From NCBI GenBank assembly GCA_031181145.1, contig JAPSLB010000028.1, positions 1-62,468 on the forward strand: DNA of 62,468 nucleotides, written 5' to 3'. A program made the position numbers and the translations under genes. This document shows positions 53,308 through 62,468 of this stretch, one piece after another (position 1 is the first letter of the stretch; each line of letters opens with the position of its first letter). A model generated the notes under the pieces. The model was not told the DNA's origin and did not search any database. It saw only the letters and a program-made list of their open reading frames with translations. This DNA comes from Microvirga sp. GTDB taxonomy: Bacteria; Pseudomonadota; Alphaproteobacteria; Rhizobiales; Beijerinckiaceae.

Positions 53308-53975
53308 CAAATCCTCCCGCTATGGTCGGCAACGTCGATTGTCCTATTGCGAGGTCCGCGGGTCGCGAAGAAGACCGCGACGGCGGCCGCGGCCATGACC
53401 ACTGCGGTCACCCTCAGGATCGCCCTCTGCGACCAGCCGGCCGGAAAGAGCCCCGCCAGTTCCTGCGGGAACACGGGGATCGGCAAGTTCAGCAGGTCGC
53501 CGAAGAGCAGCATGCAGAAGGGCGTCAAGCTGAGCGACAGGATGAGAAGATCCCTGAAGCGCGCCTCGGGCGTCGCGTAGCCCCCGATGATGATCGCCAA
53601 CGGTCCGGCCGCCACGAGGCCGAGGCCCGGAATGGCGAGCGGTCCGAACGAGAAGGGCCGGATCGTCACGGCGAAGGCCAGGATCGCCACAATGATGAAG
53701 AAAGGTCCGCGCAGGCTCCAGCGCTCCAGCGGTTCTCCATCGCGAATGAAGGCGAAAACGATCAGGGCCAAGCCCGACAGGCCGACGCCGATCGCGAGCC
53801 AGCGCGGGAGCATGGCAGGCCCCATGGCGTTCAGAGTGCCCTGATCGAGATCTCTGGTGAGCCAGAGCGCCAAAGCCGCAAGAGCAATCAACAGAATGCC
53901 GCCGGCAACCCCTTGCGGTGCGCGAACCGGACCACGGCGCTCGGAAGAGCCGGAGCCCTCGCGAGGAGTAGACAT
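53307..53975 (-). CDS. tctB: Tripartite tricarboxylate transporter small permease TctB
   Basis: 222 residues with four or five membrane segments after a charged N-terminus, TctB family pattern (DLDQGTLNAMGPAMLPRWLA). It is the small membrane subunit of the TTT importer and the first gene of the operon. Confidence 0.92.
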   Translation of the reverse strand: MSTPREGSGSSERRGPVRAPQGVAGGILLIALAALALWLTRDLDQGTLNAMGPAMLPRWLAIGVGLSGLALIVFAFIRDGEPLERWSLRGPFFIIVAILAFAVTIRPFSFGPLAIPGLGLVAAGPLAIIIGGYATPEARFRDLLILSLSLTPFCMLLFGDLLNLPIPVFPQELAGLFPAGWSQRAILRVTAVVMAAAAVAVFFATRGPRNRTIDVADHSGRI

Positions 53976-54424
53976 GGATGACCTCCCGACGGGCGATTAA
54001 CGCGCCCTCTTTATGCCGCTTGATTTGTGCCCAAGGCGCGGGGCCGGATCAAGCTTTGCTCTTCGAGGAACCCGGGGCTTCTCAACAGATACCCTGGATT
54101 GTTTCGTGTCGGCCCCGCGGAACGCGGCCGGATAAAGTTTCTTATATGACACGGGTGTACCATGGGAAGCATGGCGGCATGGCTTGATCAAGCGCGCCAG
54201 GTTGTCTAGATGGTCGCCCTTATAGCCAGGCCGGGCCCCTCTGGTCGCTCATACTTTGGGCGGCGATGTCGGACTGGATGAACCAGGGTGGCCTGGATTC
54301 GTTCAAGAAGACGGAAGCGCCCGCATCTGAGAAGGGGCCGGTCCATCCGGCCACGCCGGTGCGGGACAACCGTCTCCTCGAGCGTATCACATGCGCTGCT
54401 CTTCAACCGACAACGAGGCAACGC
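53976..54424. other. 449-bp intergenic region between tctB and the TerC-family gene
   Basis: No gene, tRNA or strong motif. I looked for a manganese (yybP-ykoY) riboswitch here because TerC-family genes often have one, and found no matching conserved core. An in-frame 53-codon extension of the TerC gene runs through the last part but has no homology pattern. Confidence 0.5.
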
Positions 54425-55093
54425 ATGTTTGAGCTTTCTCAGTTTTTCCCCCCCGAAGTCATCGCGTTTCTGATGGTGATCGGCATCGACCTGGCGCTTG
54501 CCGGCGACAATGCCATCGTCATCGGCCTTGCCGCGGCCGGGCTGCCCAAGGAACAGCGCAACAAGGCGATCCTTCTCGGCGTTATCGCGGCCACCGTCCT
54601 GCGCGTCTTCTTCGCTCTCATTACGACACAGCTTCTACAGATCGTGGGCCTGCTCCTGGCCGGCGGCGTTCTCCTGCTGTGGGTCTGCTGGAAGATGTGG
54701 CGCGAACTGCGCACCTCTCACGAGGAAGAAGAGGCGGCCGAGGAGGCGCTCGAAGGTATCGACCTCAACAAGGACGGCACCATCGCCGGCGGGGTGCCCC
54801 GCAAGACCTTCGCCCAGGCGGCTTGGCAGATCGTGATCGCCGACGTTTCGATGTCCCTCGACAACGTGCTCGCTGTGGCCGGTGCGGCGCGTGAGCATCC
54901 CTACATCCTGGCCTTCGGCCTGCTCCTCTCCATCGCCCTCATGGGGGTCGCAGCCTCCTATATCGCCCGCCTGCTCCAGCGTTACCGCTGGATCGCCTAT
55001 GTGGGTCTGGCAATCATCCTCTACGTGGCGCTCAAGATGATCTACGAAGGCTTCCACGAGGTCTATCCCTACGTGAACGGCGCGGTCGGCTAA
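54425..55093 (+). CDS. TerC/YjbE-family integral membrane protein
   Basis: 222 residues, about seven membrane segments. The TerC motif GIDLALAGDNAIVIGLAAAGLP near residue 20 and its repeat VIADVSMSLDNVLAVAGAA near residue 135 (Asp/Asn pairs in the membrane) are complete. A soluble acidic loop (SHEEEEAAEEALEGIDLNKD) lies between. Family members are implicated in Mn2+ export or metal loading of exoenzymes. The ATG at 54425 is used because the family begins with this MFELSQFFPPEV segment. Confidence 0.9.
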   Translation: MFELSQFFPPEVIAFLMVIGIDLALAGDNAIVIGLAAAGLPKEQRNKAILLGVIAATVLRVFFALITTQLLQIVGLLLAGGVLLLWVCWKMWRELRTSHEEEEAAEEALEGIDLNKDGTIAGGVPRKTFAQAAWQIVIADVSMSLDNVLAVAGAAREHPYILAFGLLLSIALMGVAASYIARLLQRYRWIAYVGLAIILYVALKMIYEGFHEVYPYVNGAVG

Positions 55094-55165
55094 GGAACTC
55101 CGTATTCGACATTCGTTCGTTGCGATTGACGGCGGGGGCGCAGGAGGGCAGAGAGCTTAATTCTC

Positions 55166-55867
55166 ATGTCCTCCTCTCCCCGCCCTTTCCTTTCTCTGGC
55201 AGGTCTTCGCTACGGCGCGCGCGCCGCGCTGCCTGCTTTTCCCGGTTTCATCATGTTCGCCGCCGCCTTCGGCACGGCGGCGGCCCAGAAGGGCTTGTCC
55301 CTTGCCGAGGCCATGGGGCTGAGCGTCTTCGTTTATGCCGGCGCCTCCCAGATGGTCGCCCTCGAGATCTGGCAGAAGGTTTGGACACCTTCGACCATCC
55401 TTACCCTCATGACGGTTACCGCCGTCGTGAACTCGCGCATGATCCTCCTGGGTGCGACGCTCCAGCCCTGGCTGCGTCATGAGCCCGCCGCCCGCAGCGC
55501 GCTCAACCTCTTCCTCCTCACGGAGGCAGGCTGGCTCATCGGCACGCGCTATCACAATGAAGGCGGGCGCGACGTTGGCGTTCTTCTGGGAACGGGCCTT
55601 ATCCTCTGGGTCGTGTGGCAGGTCGCGACGGTCATCGGCTACTTCGTCGGCGCCCTCGTCCCGCAACCAAGGGCCTTCGGCCTGGACATGGTGATGCCGA
55701 TCTTCTTCAGCATCATGCTGGTGCCTCTCTGGAAGGGCGCTCGCCCGGCCATTCCCTGGCTGGTGGCGGGCATCGTATCCTTCGTCACGCATGCCCTCGT
55801 GCCTGGCTATGGCTACATCGTCGCCGGCGCGCTCGCGGGCGTCATTGCAGGGATGCTGATCGAATGA
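55166..55867 (+). CDS. azlC: AzlC-family branched-chain amino acid exporter large subunit
   Basis: 233 residues with five to seven membrane segments, AzlC pattern (AALPAFPGFIMFAAAFGTAAA; GLSVFVYAGASQMVALEIWQ). With AzlD it exports branched-chain amino acids or analogues across the inner membrane. The stop overlaps the azlD start (ATGA). Confidence 0.93.
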   Translation: MSSSPRPFLSLAGLRYGARAALPAFPGFIMFAAAFGTAAAQKGLSLAEAMGLSVFVYAGASQMVALEIWQKVWTPSTILTLMTVTAVVNSRMILLGATLQPWLRHEPAARSALNLFLLTEAGWLIGTRYHNEGGRDVGVLLGTGLILWVVWQVATVIGYFVGALVPQPRAFGLDMVMPIFFSIMLVPLWKGARPAIPWLVAGIVSFVTHALVPGYGYIVAGALAGVIAGMLIE

Positions 55868-56187
55868 GCGACTTCAGTACGGTCATCGCGAGTCCCTGGG
55901 GCTCGGCTCTCGCCATCACCGGTATGATGCTCGTCACCTTCCTGTGCCGCATCGCCGGCGTCGTGCTCATGAGCCATGTGCGGATCACGCCACGCCTCGA
56001 GCGCGGGCTCCGCGCGCTACCGGGCTCCATCATCCTGGCGACGATCCTGCCGGTCGCGCTGGACGCAGGCTGGCCTGCGCTCGTCGCCCTTGGAACTGCC
56101 GTCGCGGTGATGGCGACAACCCGCATCGACGTCCTCAGCCTTGCGGCGGGCCTAGGCGCCCTCTCCGTCATCAGGGCTCTTCTGTGA
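55864..56187 (+). CDS. azlD: AzlD-family exporter small subunit
   Basis: 107 residues, four membrane segments, AzlD pattern (MLVTFLCRIAGVVLMSHVRI; LERGLRALPGSIILATILPV). It is the second subunit of the exporter. The 3' end overlaps the 3' end of the convergent phosphatase gene by 36 bp. Confidence 0.9.
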   Translation: MSDFSTVIASPWGSALAITGMMLVTFLCRIAGVVLMSHVRITPRLERGLRALPGSIILATILPVALDAGWPALVALGTAVAVMATTRIDVLSLAAGLGALSVIRALL

Positions 56188-56631
56188 GCCCCTGAGCCGC
56201 ATGCGGATACGGTACATCAATCCGTCGCGAACGTTACGATAGGCATCGAGCAGGTGCTCGCGCGAGCCCTGCGTAATCGTGGGGTCGGGCGTCGGCCAGT
56301 ACTCCACCTCCGCCGCGATGGTGCGCGTCAATTCGAGCGCGGCGTGATGCGCCTCGGGCGAGAGCGAGATGACGAGGTCGAAATTGAGCCCTTCCCACTC
56401 TTCCAGTTCCTTCAGGGTCCGGGGCCTGTGCTTGGACGCGTCGATGCCGATCTCGGACAGCGTGGACACCATGAACCCATCCGTCTCGCCTTTGCGCACA
56501 CCGGCGGACTGCACATAAATGGATCTGCCGAAATAGTGGCGCGCGATCGCCTCGGCCATGGGAGAGCGGACGGAGTTCATCGCGCAGACGAACAGGACAG
56601 AATGGATCCGCTTCGAGGGCGTTTCCTCCAC
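56152..56631 (-). CDS. Low-molecular-weight phosphotyrosine phosphatase-fold protein
   Basis: 159 residues. The P-loop is FVCAMNSVRSPMAEAIA (C-x5-R-S), and the general-acid Asp lies in YWPTPDPTI. The loop CAMNSVRS departs from the common CLGNICRS, so the substrate may differ; arsenate-reductase use is possible but no ars genes are near. It starts 3 bp after UPF0262 and is the last gene of that group. Confidence 0.85.
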   Translation of the reverse strand: MEETPSKRIHSVLFVCAMNSVRSPMAEAIARHYFGRSIYVQSAGVRKGETDGFMVSTLSEIGIDASKHRPRTLKELEEWEGLNFDLVISLSPEAHHAALELTRTIAAEVEYWPTPDPTITQGSREHLLDAYRNVRDGLMYRIRMRLRGSQKSPDDGEGA

Positions 56632-56634
56632 GCG

Positions 56635-57120
56635 TCAGCCTTTCCAGTGAAGCGCGAAGATCAGCGTGAACAGGCGGCGCGCCGTGTCGAAATCGAGGAC
56701 GAGCTTTCCGTCGAGGCGCTGCCGCAAGAGCTCCGCAGCCTCGTTGTGCAGCCCCCTGCGCCCCATGTCGATGGCCTCGATCTGCGCGGGCGATGCGGAG
56801 CGGATGGCCTGGTAATAGCTGTCGCAGATCATCTCGTAATCCCGGATGACCTTTCGAAACGGCGTCAGCGACAGATGATGCGAGACCAGATGCGCGCCGT
56901 CCTGCGCCGACACCTCGAAACAGAGCTTCTTCTCGATCAGAGAGATGCGCAGGGAATAGGGACCGCCGTCAAAGTTCGGCAGCGCGAAGGAATTCTCTTC
57001 GAGAATGTCGTAAATGGCGATGGCCCGCTCGTGCTCCTGATCGGGATTGCCGCGGCCGATGGAGGCCTCGTCGAGGGTGACCGCCACGAGGCGGCACCTC
57101 TCCTTCGTTCTGCTCGACAT
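56635..57120 (-). CDS. UPF0262 family protein
   Basis: 161 residues. The family signature is clear: [20 protein letters not shown], then [17 protein letters not shown] and [20 protein letters not shown]. The family is restricted to alphaproteobacteria and of unknown function. It lies between hisD (16 bp upstream) and the phosphatase gene (3 bp downstream), in an arrangement often kept in Hyphomicrobiales. Confidence 0.92.
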   Translation of the reverse strand: MSSRTKERCRLVAVTLDEASIGRGNPDQEHERAIAIYDILEENSFALPNFDGGPYSLRISLIEKKLCFEVSAQDGAHLVSHHLSLTPFRKVIRDYEMICDSYYQAIRSASPAQIEAIDMGRRGLHNEAAELLRQRLDGKLVLDFDTARRLFTLIFALHWKG

Positions 57121-57136
57121 CCCCCCTCCGCAAGCC

Positions 57137-58429
57137 TCACAGGTTCAGGCGGATCGCCACCGACCGCGCGTGCCCTTCCAGCCCTTCGGCACGCCCGAGA
57201 GCGATGGCTGCGGGACCGAGCGCCCGCAGGGCTGCGGGATCGCATTTCAGGATCGAGGATCGCTTCATGAAGTCAAGCACCCCGAGACCGGAGGAGAACC
57301 GCGCGGAGCGCGCGGTCGGGAGAACGTGGTTGGGGCCGCCTACGTAATCGCCGATGGCTTCCGGCGTATGGCTGCCAAGGAAGATGGAGCCCGCATTGCG
57401 CACACGTCCCGCCAGTTCCTCCGCATTTTCGGTCTCGATTTCGAGATGCTCGGGAGCAAGGCGGTCGACGAGCGGGATGGCGTTCGCAAGCGTATCGATG
57501 AGGATGACGGCGCCGAAATCGCGCCAGCTCGCACCCGCGATCTCCGCTTTCGGCAGGGTCTCGAGCTGGCGCGCGACAGCCTGCTCGACCGCATCTGCCA
57601 GCGGGGCGCTGTCGGTGATGAGGATCGACTGCGCGGCGGGATCGTGCTCGGCTTGGGCCAGCAGGTCGGCGGCGATCCAGTCGGGATTGGCATGGGAATC
57701 CGCGAGGATGAGCACCTCGGAGGGGCCCGCGATCATGTCGATGCCCACCTGGCCGAAAACCCGGCGCTTGGCGGCGGCCACATAGGCATTGCCGGGGCCG
57801 ACGATCTTGGCGACGGGCTTCACGGTTTCGGTGCCGTAGGCCAGGGCCGCGACGGCCTGCGCGCCGCCGATGCGGAACACCTCGTCCACGCCTGCCAGGC
57901 GCGCGGCCGCCAGCACGAGCGGGTTGGTCTCGCCCCGGGGGGTCGGCACCACCATGGTGATGCGGGGAACGCCCGCGACCTTCGCAGGCACCGCATTCAT
58001 GAGAACGGAGGACGGATAGCTCGCCCGCCCGCCCGGGACGTAGAGGCCGACGGACTCGATCGCCGTCCAGCGCCAGCCCAGCGTCACTCCGAGAGCATCG
58101 GTGGTCTGGGAATCCTGCGGACGCTGTGCGCGGTGAAAGACCTCGATGCGCTCCTTGGCGAGGGCGAGAGCCTCGAGCGTCTCCTTCGAGCACTGGGCTT
58201 CGGCCGAATCGATCTCCTCGTCGGAGATCCGCAGCGTCTCGGGCTGGAGCGCCAGACCGTCGAAGCGATAGGTATAGTCGATCAGAGCCTCATCGCCCCG
58301 GGCCGCCACATCCTCGATGATGGCACGCACGGCCTGGTCCACGTCCTCCGACACCTCGCGCTTGGCCGAGAGCAGGGCGGCGAAATCCTTCGGGAACGAG
58401 GCGTCCCGCGCGTCGAGCCGTTGAGCCAT
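57137..58429 (-). CDS. hisD: Histidinol dehydrogenase
   Basis: 430 residues, full length. It catalyses the last two steps of histidine synthesis, L-histidinol to L-histidine. The Zn/catalytic region has [20 protein letters not shown] and [12 protein letters not shown], with PEHLEI further on; [16 protein letters not shown] and [20 protein letters not shown] bind NAD. The ATG at 58429 shares a base with the DUF2948 stop (TAATG), so it is coupled to that gene; a longer upstream frame is excluded. Confidence 0.97.
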   Translation of the reverse strand: MAQRLDARDASFPKDFAALLSAKREVSEDVDQAVRAIIEDVAARGDEALIDYTYRFDGLALQPETLRISDEEIDSAEAQCSKETLEALALAKERIEVFHRAQRPQDSQTTDALGVTLGWRWTAIESVGLYVPGGRASYPSSVLMNAVPAKVAGVPRITMVVPTPRGETNPLVLAAARLAGVDEVFRIGGAQAVAALAYGTETVKPVAKIVGPGNAYVAAAKRRVFGQVGIDMIAGPSEVLILADSHANPDWIAADLLAQAEHDPAAQSILITDSAPLADAVEQAVARQLETLPKAEIAGASWRDFGAVILIDTLANAIPLVDRLAPEHLEIETENAEELAGRVRNAGSIFLGSHTPEAIGDYVGGPNHVLPTARSARFSSGLGVLDFMKRSSILKCDPAALRALGPAAIALGRAEGLEGHARSVAIRLNL

Positions 58430-58866
58430 TACAGGCGCTCCGCCTGCGGCTGGTCGTTGTGCTCCGGACGGTTTTCTGCGGCCCAGACCGGGCCTATGTC
58501 TTTCATCTGCATTTCGATGCACTCCAGATCCACCTGGATGGCCCCGCCATCGGCAAAGATCAAGGTGGCTGTGCCGGAAGGAGCGTCCCGTTCGTCGAAT
58601 GCAATGGCAAGAAGGTTAAGAACGGCATCTTTGTTGGTTTGGTCGATGCCGCGCACGCGCACCGCCTTCACATGCTCGAAGTGCATGCAGGTCAGGCGTC
58701 GCTGGGGGGTTGCCGCCTCCCAATCATACCGGCGCGTCTGAATTGCGAACCGGCGCTCCTTGGGCAGATAGACAATATCACCGACCCGCAGCAGCGAATC
58801 CTGCAGGTGAGCCGAGATGACGGCCAGATCTTCCGGGTCGAACGCAACGAGTCTCAGGAGGTCCAT
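58429..58866 (-). CDS. DUF2948 family protein
   Basis: 145 residues starting MDLLRLVAFDPEDLAVISAH. The pattern QDSLLRVGDIVYLPKERRFA and the RRLTCMHFEHVKAVRVRGID block fit DUF2948, a small alphaproteobacterial family without known function that usually precedes hisD. It is the first gene of DUF2948-hisD-UPF0262-phosphatase. Confidence 0.88.
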   Translation of the reverse strand: MDLLRLVAFDPEDLAVISAHLQDSLLRVGDIVYLPKERRFAIQTRRYDWEAATPQRRLTCMHFEHVKAVRVRGIDQTNKDAVLNLLAIAFDERDAPSGTATLIFADGGAIQVDLECIEMQMKDIGPVWAAENRPEHNDQPQAERL

Positions 58867-59341
58867 GGCTCTCAACCTATGTTGAAGTCTGATGTTTAGG
58901 TAGAGAGCCCCCACCGTCTGCGCAACCTGCGCTCTGCTGCAAGGCTTCGGCCTCACTACCCGTGGCGCAGCCCTTGGCCGATCGGGACCGCGGGAGCATT
59001 GTCAAAGAGCGTGAGGCAAGCGGGTACGCCCCCGGAGGCCGGTGCGGCTTGTCCGAGGGGCGGATCGAGGGGAGCGCAGGGAGCGACCGGCTCGATGCTG
59101 GTGCTGGTGCTGGTGAGGAACTGGTCGGCTCCCGGTGCACGGTTCTTTGAAGCGGAGGGGCGGCGCAGGCTCCGGGAGACGTCACGCCGGTGGCCGCGTC
59201 GCCTCCGTTTTTCCTCCCCTGACGCTCGCGAGCTACCCCCCGGCGGGCCAGGACGCGCCAGGATATGGCTTGTCGCCGCTGTCGAGAGCAGAATGGGAAT
59301 ATGCTCTGGCCGTTCCTCTTCGTCGTGGCCGGGTCCGCTGC
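58867..59341. other. 475-bp gap between DUF2948 and murA
   Basis: No gene recognised. Open frames on both strands are GC-rich, have no ribosome site and look like chance frames. A short GCTGGT tandem (about 59096-59112) is the only visible repeat. Confidence 0.45.
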
Positions 59342-60631
59342 TCACCCTCGGAGGCGCTCGATCTCGGCGCCGCAACGGGCGAGCTTGGCTTCGAGGGACT
59401 CGAAACCACGGTCGAGGTGGTAGACGCGGTTGATGGTGGTCTCGCCCTCGGCCACCAAGCCGGCAATGACCAGGGATACGGAGGCGCGCAGGTCCGTCGC
59501 CATGACCGGCGCACCCTTCAGGCCCGGAACGCCCTCCACATACGCGCTGTCGCCGTCGAGACGGATATGGGCGCCGAGGCGGGCCAGCTCCTGGACGTGC
59601 ATGAAGCGGTTCTCGAAGATCGTTTCGCGGATGCGCGACGTGCCGTTGGCGCGGGTCATGAGGGCCATGAACTGGGCCTGCAGGTCCGTCGGGAAGCCCG
59701 GGAACGGGTCGGTCGTCACGTCCACCGCCTGGATGCCGTTGCCATTGCGGCGGATGCGGATGCCGTTATGGGTGGAGGAAACCTCGGTTCCGGCCTGACC
59801 CAGCGCATCGAGGGCGGCCTGAAGATAGTCGGGGCGGGTATTCTCCAGCACCAGATCGCCGCCGGTCATGGCGACCGCCATGGCGTAGGTGCCGGTTTCG
59901 ATGCGGTCGGGCATCACGTCATGGGAAGCGCCGTGGAGGCTGGAGACGCCCTCGATCACGATCTCCGACGTTCCCGCCCCCGTGATCCTGGCGCCCATCT
60001 TGACGAGGCAATCGGCCAGATCCACCACCTCGGGCTCGCGGGCAGCGTTGCGGATCACGGTCGTGCCCTGGGCGAGCGTGGCCGCCATCAGGGCGACGTG
60101 AGTGCCGCCGACCGTTACCTTCGGAAAATCGATCTCGGCGCCCTGAAGCCCCTTGGGAGTGGTGGCGATCACATAGCCGCCCTCGATTTCGATGGCGGCG
60201 CCGAGCTTGGCGAGCGCCATGATGAGCAGGTCCACCGGACGGGTGCCAATGGCGCAGCCCCCGGGCATGGAGACCTTGGCATGGCCGAAGCGGGCTACGA
60301 GCGGGGCGATCACCCAGAAGCTGGCCCGCATGGTGGAGACCAGCTCGTAGGGTGCGCAGGTGTCGATGATGTTCTTGGCCGTCAGACGGATCGTCTGGCC
60401 CGTCTCCGAGGATTGGCCGGGCCGGCGGCCCGCAATGGAATGATCCACCCCGAAATTGCTCATGATTCGCAGGAGCGAGGAGATGTCCGCGAGCCGCGGT
60501 ACGTTGCCGAGCTCCAGCGCATCCTCCGTGAGCAGGCTCGCGATCATGAGAGGCAGGGCCGCATTCTTGGCGCCGGAGATCGGAATCAAACCATTGAGAG
60601 GCGCGCCGCCCCGGATGCGAATGCGATCCAT
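59342..60631 (-). CDS. murA: UDP-N-acetylglucosamine 1-carboxyvinyltransferase MurA
   Basis: 429 residues. It performs the first committed step of peptidoglycan synthesis, transfer of enolpyruvate from PEP to UDP-GlcNAc. The catalytic Cys126 lies in [15 protein letters not shown] (fosfomycin-sensitive type), and Lys22 in SGAKNAAL is in place. Downstream of a small conserved gene on the same strand, 60 bp apart. Confidence 0.97.
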   Translation of the reverse strand: MDRIRIRGGAPLNGLIPISGAKNAALPLMIASLLTEDALELGNVPRLADISSLLRIMSNFGVDHSIAGRRPGQSSETGQTIRLTAKNIIDTCAPYELVSTMRASFWVIAPLVARFGHAKVSMPGGCAIGTRPVDLLIMALAKLGAAIEIEGGYVIATTPKGLQGAEIDFPKVTVGGTHVALMAATLAQGTTVIRNAAREPEVVDLADCLVKMGARITGAGTSEIVIEGVSSLHGASHDVMPDRIETGTYAMAVAMTGGDLVLENTRPDYLQAALDALGQAGTEVSSTHNGIRIRRNGNGIQAVDVTTDPFPGFPTDLQAQFMALMTRANGTSRIRETIFENRFMHVQELARLGAHIRLDGDSAYVEGVPGLKGAPVMATDLRASVSLVIAGLVAEGETTINRVYHLDRGFESLEAKLARCGAEIERLRG

Positions 60632-60691
60632 GAAACTCTGTTCCTTTTATTCGTTGCAGGCTCACGCTATGCGCGTCTTGCGCATTATAGG

Positions 60692-60874
60692 CTAGTCAGA
60701 CGCCTTGTCGCGCTCAGCCGTAACGCCCACGCTTCCGGGTTCGGTTCCCTCCGAGGGTGACGCAGCCCGGGCGGCCTGCTGGCGCCCGCGGGCCTGCGCC
60801 TTACGTTTCCTCAGATTTTCCTTCAAAGCCGCCTTGAGCCGTTCGGCTTTGTCTTGCGATTTCACGTCAGTCAT
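60692..60874 (-). CDS. Small basic/charged conserved-type protein upstream of murA
   Basis: 60 residues, starting MTDVKSQDKAERLKAALKEN, then RKRKAQARGRQQAARAA and an acidic/neutral tail. The Lys/Arg-rich amphipathic helix has no known domain. Similar short proteins sit before murA in many Hyphomicrobiales, as far as I recall. Probably co-transcribed with murA. Confidence 0.7.
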   Translation of the reverse strand: MTDVKSQDKAERLKAALKENLRKRKAQARGRQQAARAASPSEGTEPGSVGVTAERDKASD

Positions 60875-60953
60875 GGTTCACGCGACCCATCGTCGCCTTT
60901 CCCAATAAAGGCTTCGCAAGCGGCCCTCAACCGCAATATCGAAGTTCCGACCT

Positions 60954-60967
60954 TTGACCAGGATCAA
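60954..60967 (+). promoter_or_regulatory. FNR/FixK-type box upstream of hemA
   Basis: TTGAC-CAGG-ATCAA, against the consensus TTGAT-N4-ATCAA (one base off), 60 bp upstream of the hemA start. It overlaps a -35-like TTGACC that is followed after 18 nt by CATAAT. hemA control by FNR/FixK proteins is known in several alphaproteobacteria. Confidence 0.65.
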
Positions 60968-61027
60968 TGTCGTCTGGCATAATACGCGCAGTATCCCCGG
61001 GCATTGCGTTGCCCACCCGGTGAGATG

Positions 61028-62254
61028 ATGGATTATCAGACCTACTTTACATCAGCCCTCGACCGCCTCCAGGCGGAGCGTCGTTATCGTGTTTTTGCCG
61101 AGATCGAGCGGCAGGCAGGCCGCTTTCCCCATGCCACCTGGCACAGCCCCGAGGGCCCGCGCCCCATCACGGTCTGGTGCTCGAACGACTATCTCGGCAT
61201 GGGTCAGCACCGGGACGTGACCCGCGCGATGGTGGAGACCGCCTGGCGGCTGGGCACCGGTGCCGGCGGCACGCGCAACATTTCCGGCAACAGCCATCCC
61301 ATCGTGCAGCTCGAGGCCGAGCTCGCCGATCTCCACGGCAAGGAAGCGGCGCTCGTCTTCACCTCGGGCTATGTGTCTAATCAGACCGGCATCTCGACGC
61401 TCGCCAAGCTCATCCCGAACTGCCTGATCCTGTCGGACGCCCTGAACCACAATTCCATGATTGAGGGCGTGCGCCAGTCCGGCTGCGACAAGGCGATCTT
61501 CCGCCACAACGACCTCGAACACCTGGAGGAGCTGCTCAAGGCGGCAGGCGACCGGCCCAAGCTGGTCGTGTTCGAGAGCGTCTATTCCATGGACGGGGAC
61601 ATCTCCCCGATCCATGCCATCTGCGATCTCGCCGAGCGCTATAGCGCCATGACCTATCTCGACGAGGTCCATGCGGTGGGCATGTACGGCCCTCGCGGCG
61701 GCGGCATCGCCGAGCGGGACAGCGCCATGCACCGGGTCGATGTGATCGAGGGAACGCTCGGCAAGGCCTTCGGGGTGATGGGCGGCTATCTCACCGGCAC
61801 CAAGGCGGTGATGGATGCCATCCGCAGCTTCGCCCCTGGCTTCATCTTCACCACCGCCCTCCCTCCGGCCGTGGCCGCGGCCGCCACGGCCTCGATCCGG
61901 CACTTGAAAGCGTCCTCCAAGGAGCGGCAAATGCAGCAGCGCCAGGTGGCACGCACCAAGCAGGTGCTGAGCGGCCTCGGCCTGCCGATCATGGACACGG
62001 TGACCCATATCGTGCCGGTGATGGTGGGCGACGCGGAGGCCTGCAAGGCCGCCTCGGACCGCTTGCTGGAGAAACACGGGATCTACATCCAGCCGATCAA
62101 CTACCCCACCGTACCGCGCGGCACGGAGCGCCTGCGCATCACCCCTGGCCCCTACCACACCGACGCCCTCATCAACGCTCTGGGAGCCGCGCTCGTGGAG
62201 GTTTGGACCGCGCTCAAACTCCCGCTGGAACCAAAAGTGCAGGCAGCCGAATAA
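61028..62254 (+). CDS. hemA: 5-aminolevulinate synthase (ALAS, C4 pathway)
   Basis: 408 residues, alpha-oxoamine synthase family, PLP-dependent. It condenses glycine and succinyl-CoA to 5-aminolevulinate, the entry to heme and, where present, bacteriochlorophyll. Visible: [15 protein letters not shown], the [11 protein letters not shown] block, [15 protein letters not shown] and the PLP lysine in [15 protein letters not shown] near residue 245. The start [15 protein letters not shown] is the family norm; ATG at 61025 is an alternative. It is the first enzyme of the pathway in alphaproteobacteria. Confidence 0.97.
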   Translation: MDYQTYFTSALDRLQAERRYRVFAEIERQAGRFPHATWHSPEGPRPITVWCSNDYLGMGQHRDVTRAMVETAWRLGTGAGGTRNISGNSHPIVQLEAELADLHGKEAALVFTSGYVSNQTGISTLAKLIPNCLILSDALNHNSMIEGVRQSGCDKAIFRHNDLEHLEELLKAAGDRPKLVVFESVYSMDGDISPIHAICDLAERYSAMTYLDEVHAVGMYGPRGGGIAERDSAMHRVDVIEGTLGKAFGVMGGYLTGTKAVMDAIRSFAPGFIFTTALPPAVAAAATASIRHLKASSKERQMQQRQVARTKQVLSGLGLPIMDTVTHIVPVMVGDAEACKAASDRLLEKHGIYIQPINYPTVPRGTERLRITPGPYHTDALINALGAALVEVWTALKLPLEPKVQAAE

Positions 62255-62276
62255 AAGATCGATTTCAATCTTGCAC

Positions 62277-62309
62277 AGTGGGCCGCGCTGTGGCAGTAAG
62301 CGGCCCACT
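62277..62309 (+). terminator. Hairpin between hemA and tRNA-Thr
   Basis: 10-bp perfect stem AGTGGGCCGC / GCGGCCCACT with a 13-nt loop, 22 bp after the hemA stop. No T-run follows. It may end hemA transcription or protect its 3' end. Confidence 0.5.
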
Positions 62310-62318
62310 CGTTGGCGC

Positions 62319-62393
<75 letters not shown>

Positions 62394-62468
62394 TCGACCT
62401 TCCTTGAGAAACCAAGGACTTGTTGTAAAACAAGCATTTGAGACCGCCTCACTTGTACACACGGGCGG

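Noticed and set aside
54190..54424. Manganese (yybP-ykoY) riboswitch upstream of the TerC-family gene
   Set aside because: The conserved riboswitch core sequences were not found on either strand.
56152..56631. Arsenate reductase
   Set aside because: The fold is shared with ArsC, but there are no arsR, arsB or acr3 genes nearby and the cysteine triad of thioredoxin-type ArsC is not visible.
59096..59112. GCTGGT tandem repeat as a regulatory repeat
   Set aside because: Only about three copies in non-coding GC-rich DNA; too short to distinguish from chance.

Overview
The window looks like chromosome of an alphaproteobacterium of the order Hyphomicrobiales (Rhizobiales), most likely Methylobacteriaceae or a close relative such as Microvirga. 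The genus is a guess. The order is supported by a PdhS-type cell-cycle kinase, a C4-pathway 5-aminolevulinate synthase, phasins, UPF0262, UPF0314/DUF2585 and DUF2948 proteins, a CIRCE-controlled groESL operon, and a tRNA-His with A73 and a G1-U72 pair. Composition is GC-rich, and genes are tightly packed with many ATGA stop/start overlaps.

Layout, left flank (1-30 kb). groESL (groL runs off the left edge) with a promoter and CIRCE; DUF3806 protein; EamA exporter; L,D-transpeptidase; DUF2076 protein; a coupled SDR-NUDIX pair; a 500-residue coiled-coil protein that may be a crescentin-like filament. Then a divergent two-carbon/three-carbon oxidation locus: glcD-glcE-DUF2585-glcF for glycolate on one strand and cytochrome c-lutA-lutB-lutC for L-lactate on the other. 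Then bfd-bfr (iron storage), a Pat-type protein acetyltransferase, a PdhS kinase, two phasin genes behind a double TGC-rich repeat, a NUDIX gene, an outer-membrane beta-barrel gene, a PAS-GGDEF-EAL protein and three small hypothetical genes.

Layout, island (about 30.2-50.6 kb). This stretch has the marks of an old integrative element in tRNA-His. An intact tRNA-His gene lies at 50570-50646. A degenerate copy of its 3' half lies 20 kb away at 30200-30243 in the same orientation. A frameshifted, truncated tyrosine integrase lies just inside the intact tRNA gene. The cargo is catabolic and has two divergent halves. The leftward operon has nine genes: a polyamine/opine-type ABC importer, a heterotrimeric FAD/[2Fe-2S] dehydrogenase of the opine oxidase/hydroxyproline dehydrogenase type, a second DadA-like oxidase and a RidA imine deaminase. 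The rightward operon has a dipeptide-type ABC importer with a permease-ATPase fusion, an FAD amine oxidase and an AstE/DoeB-like deacylase. Two LysR genes with candidate operators sit between them. The inferred role is uptake and oxidative cleavage of N-substituted amino acids; the substrate is unknown.

Layout, right flank (50.6-62.5 kb). tctB-tctA-tctC (tripartite carboxylate uptake), a TerC-family membrane protein, azlCD (branched-chain amino acid export), a conserved housekeeping run (murA; DUF2948-hisD-UPF0262-LMW phosphatase), hemA behind an FNR/FixK-type box, and a tRNA-Thr gene.
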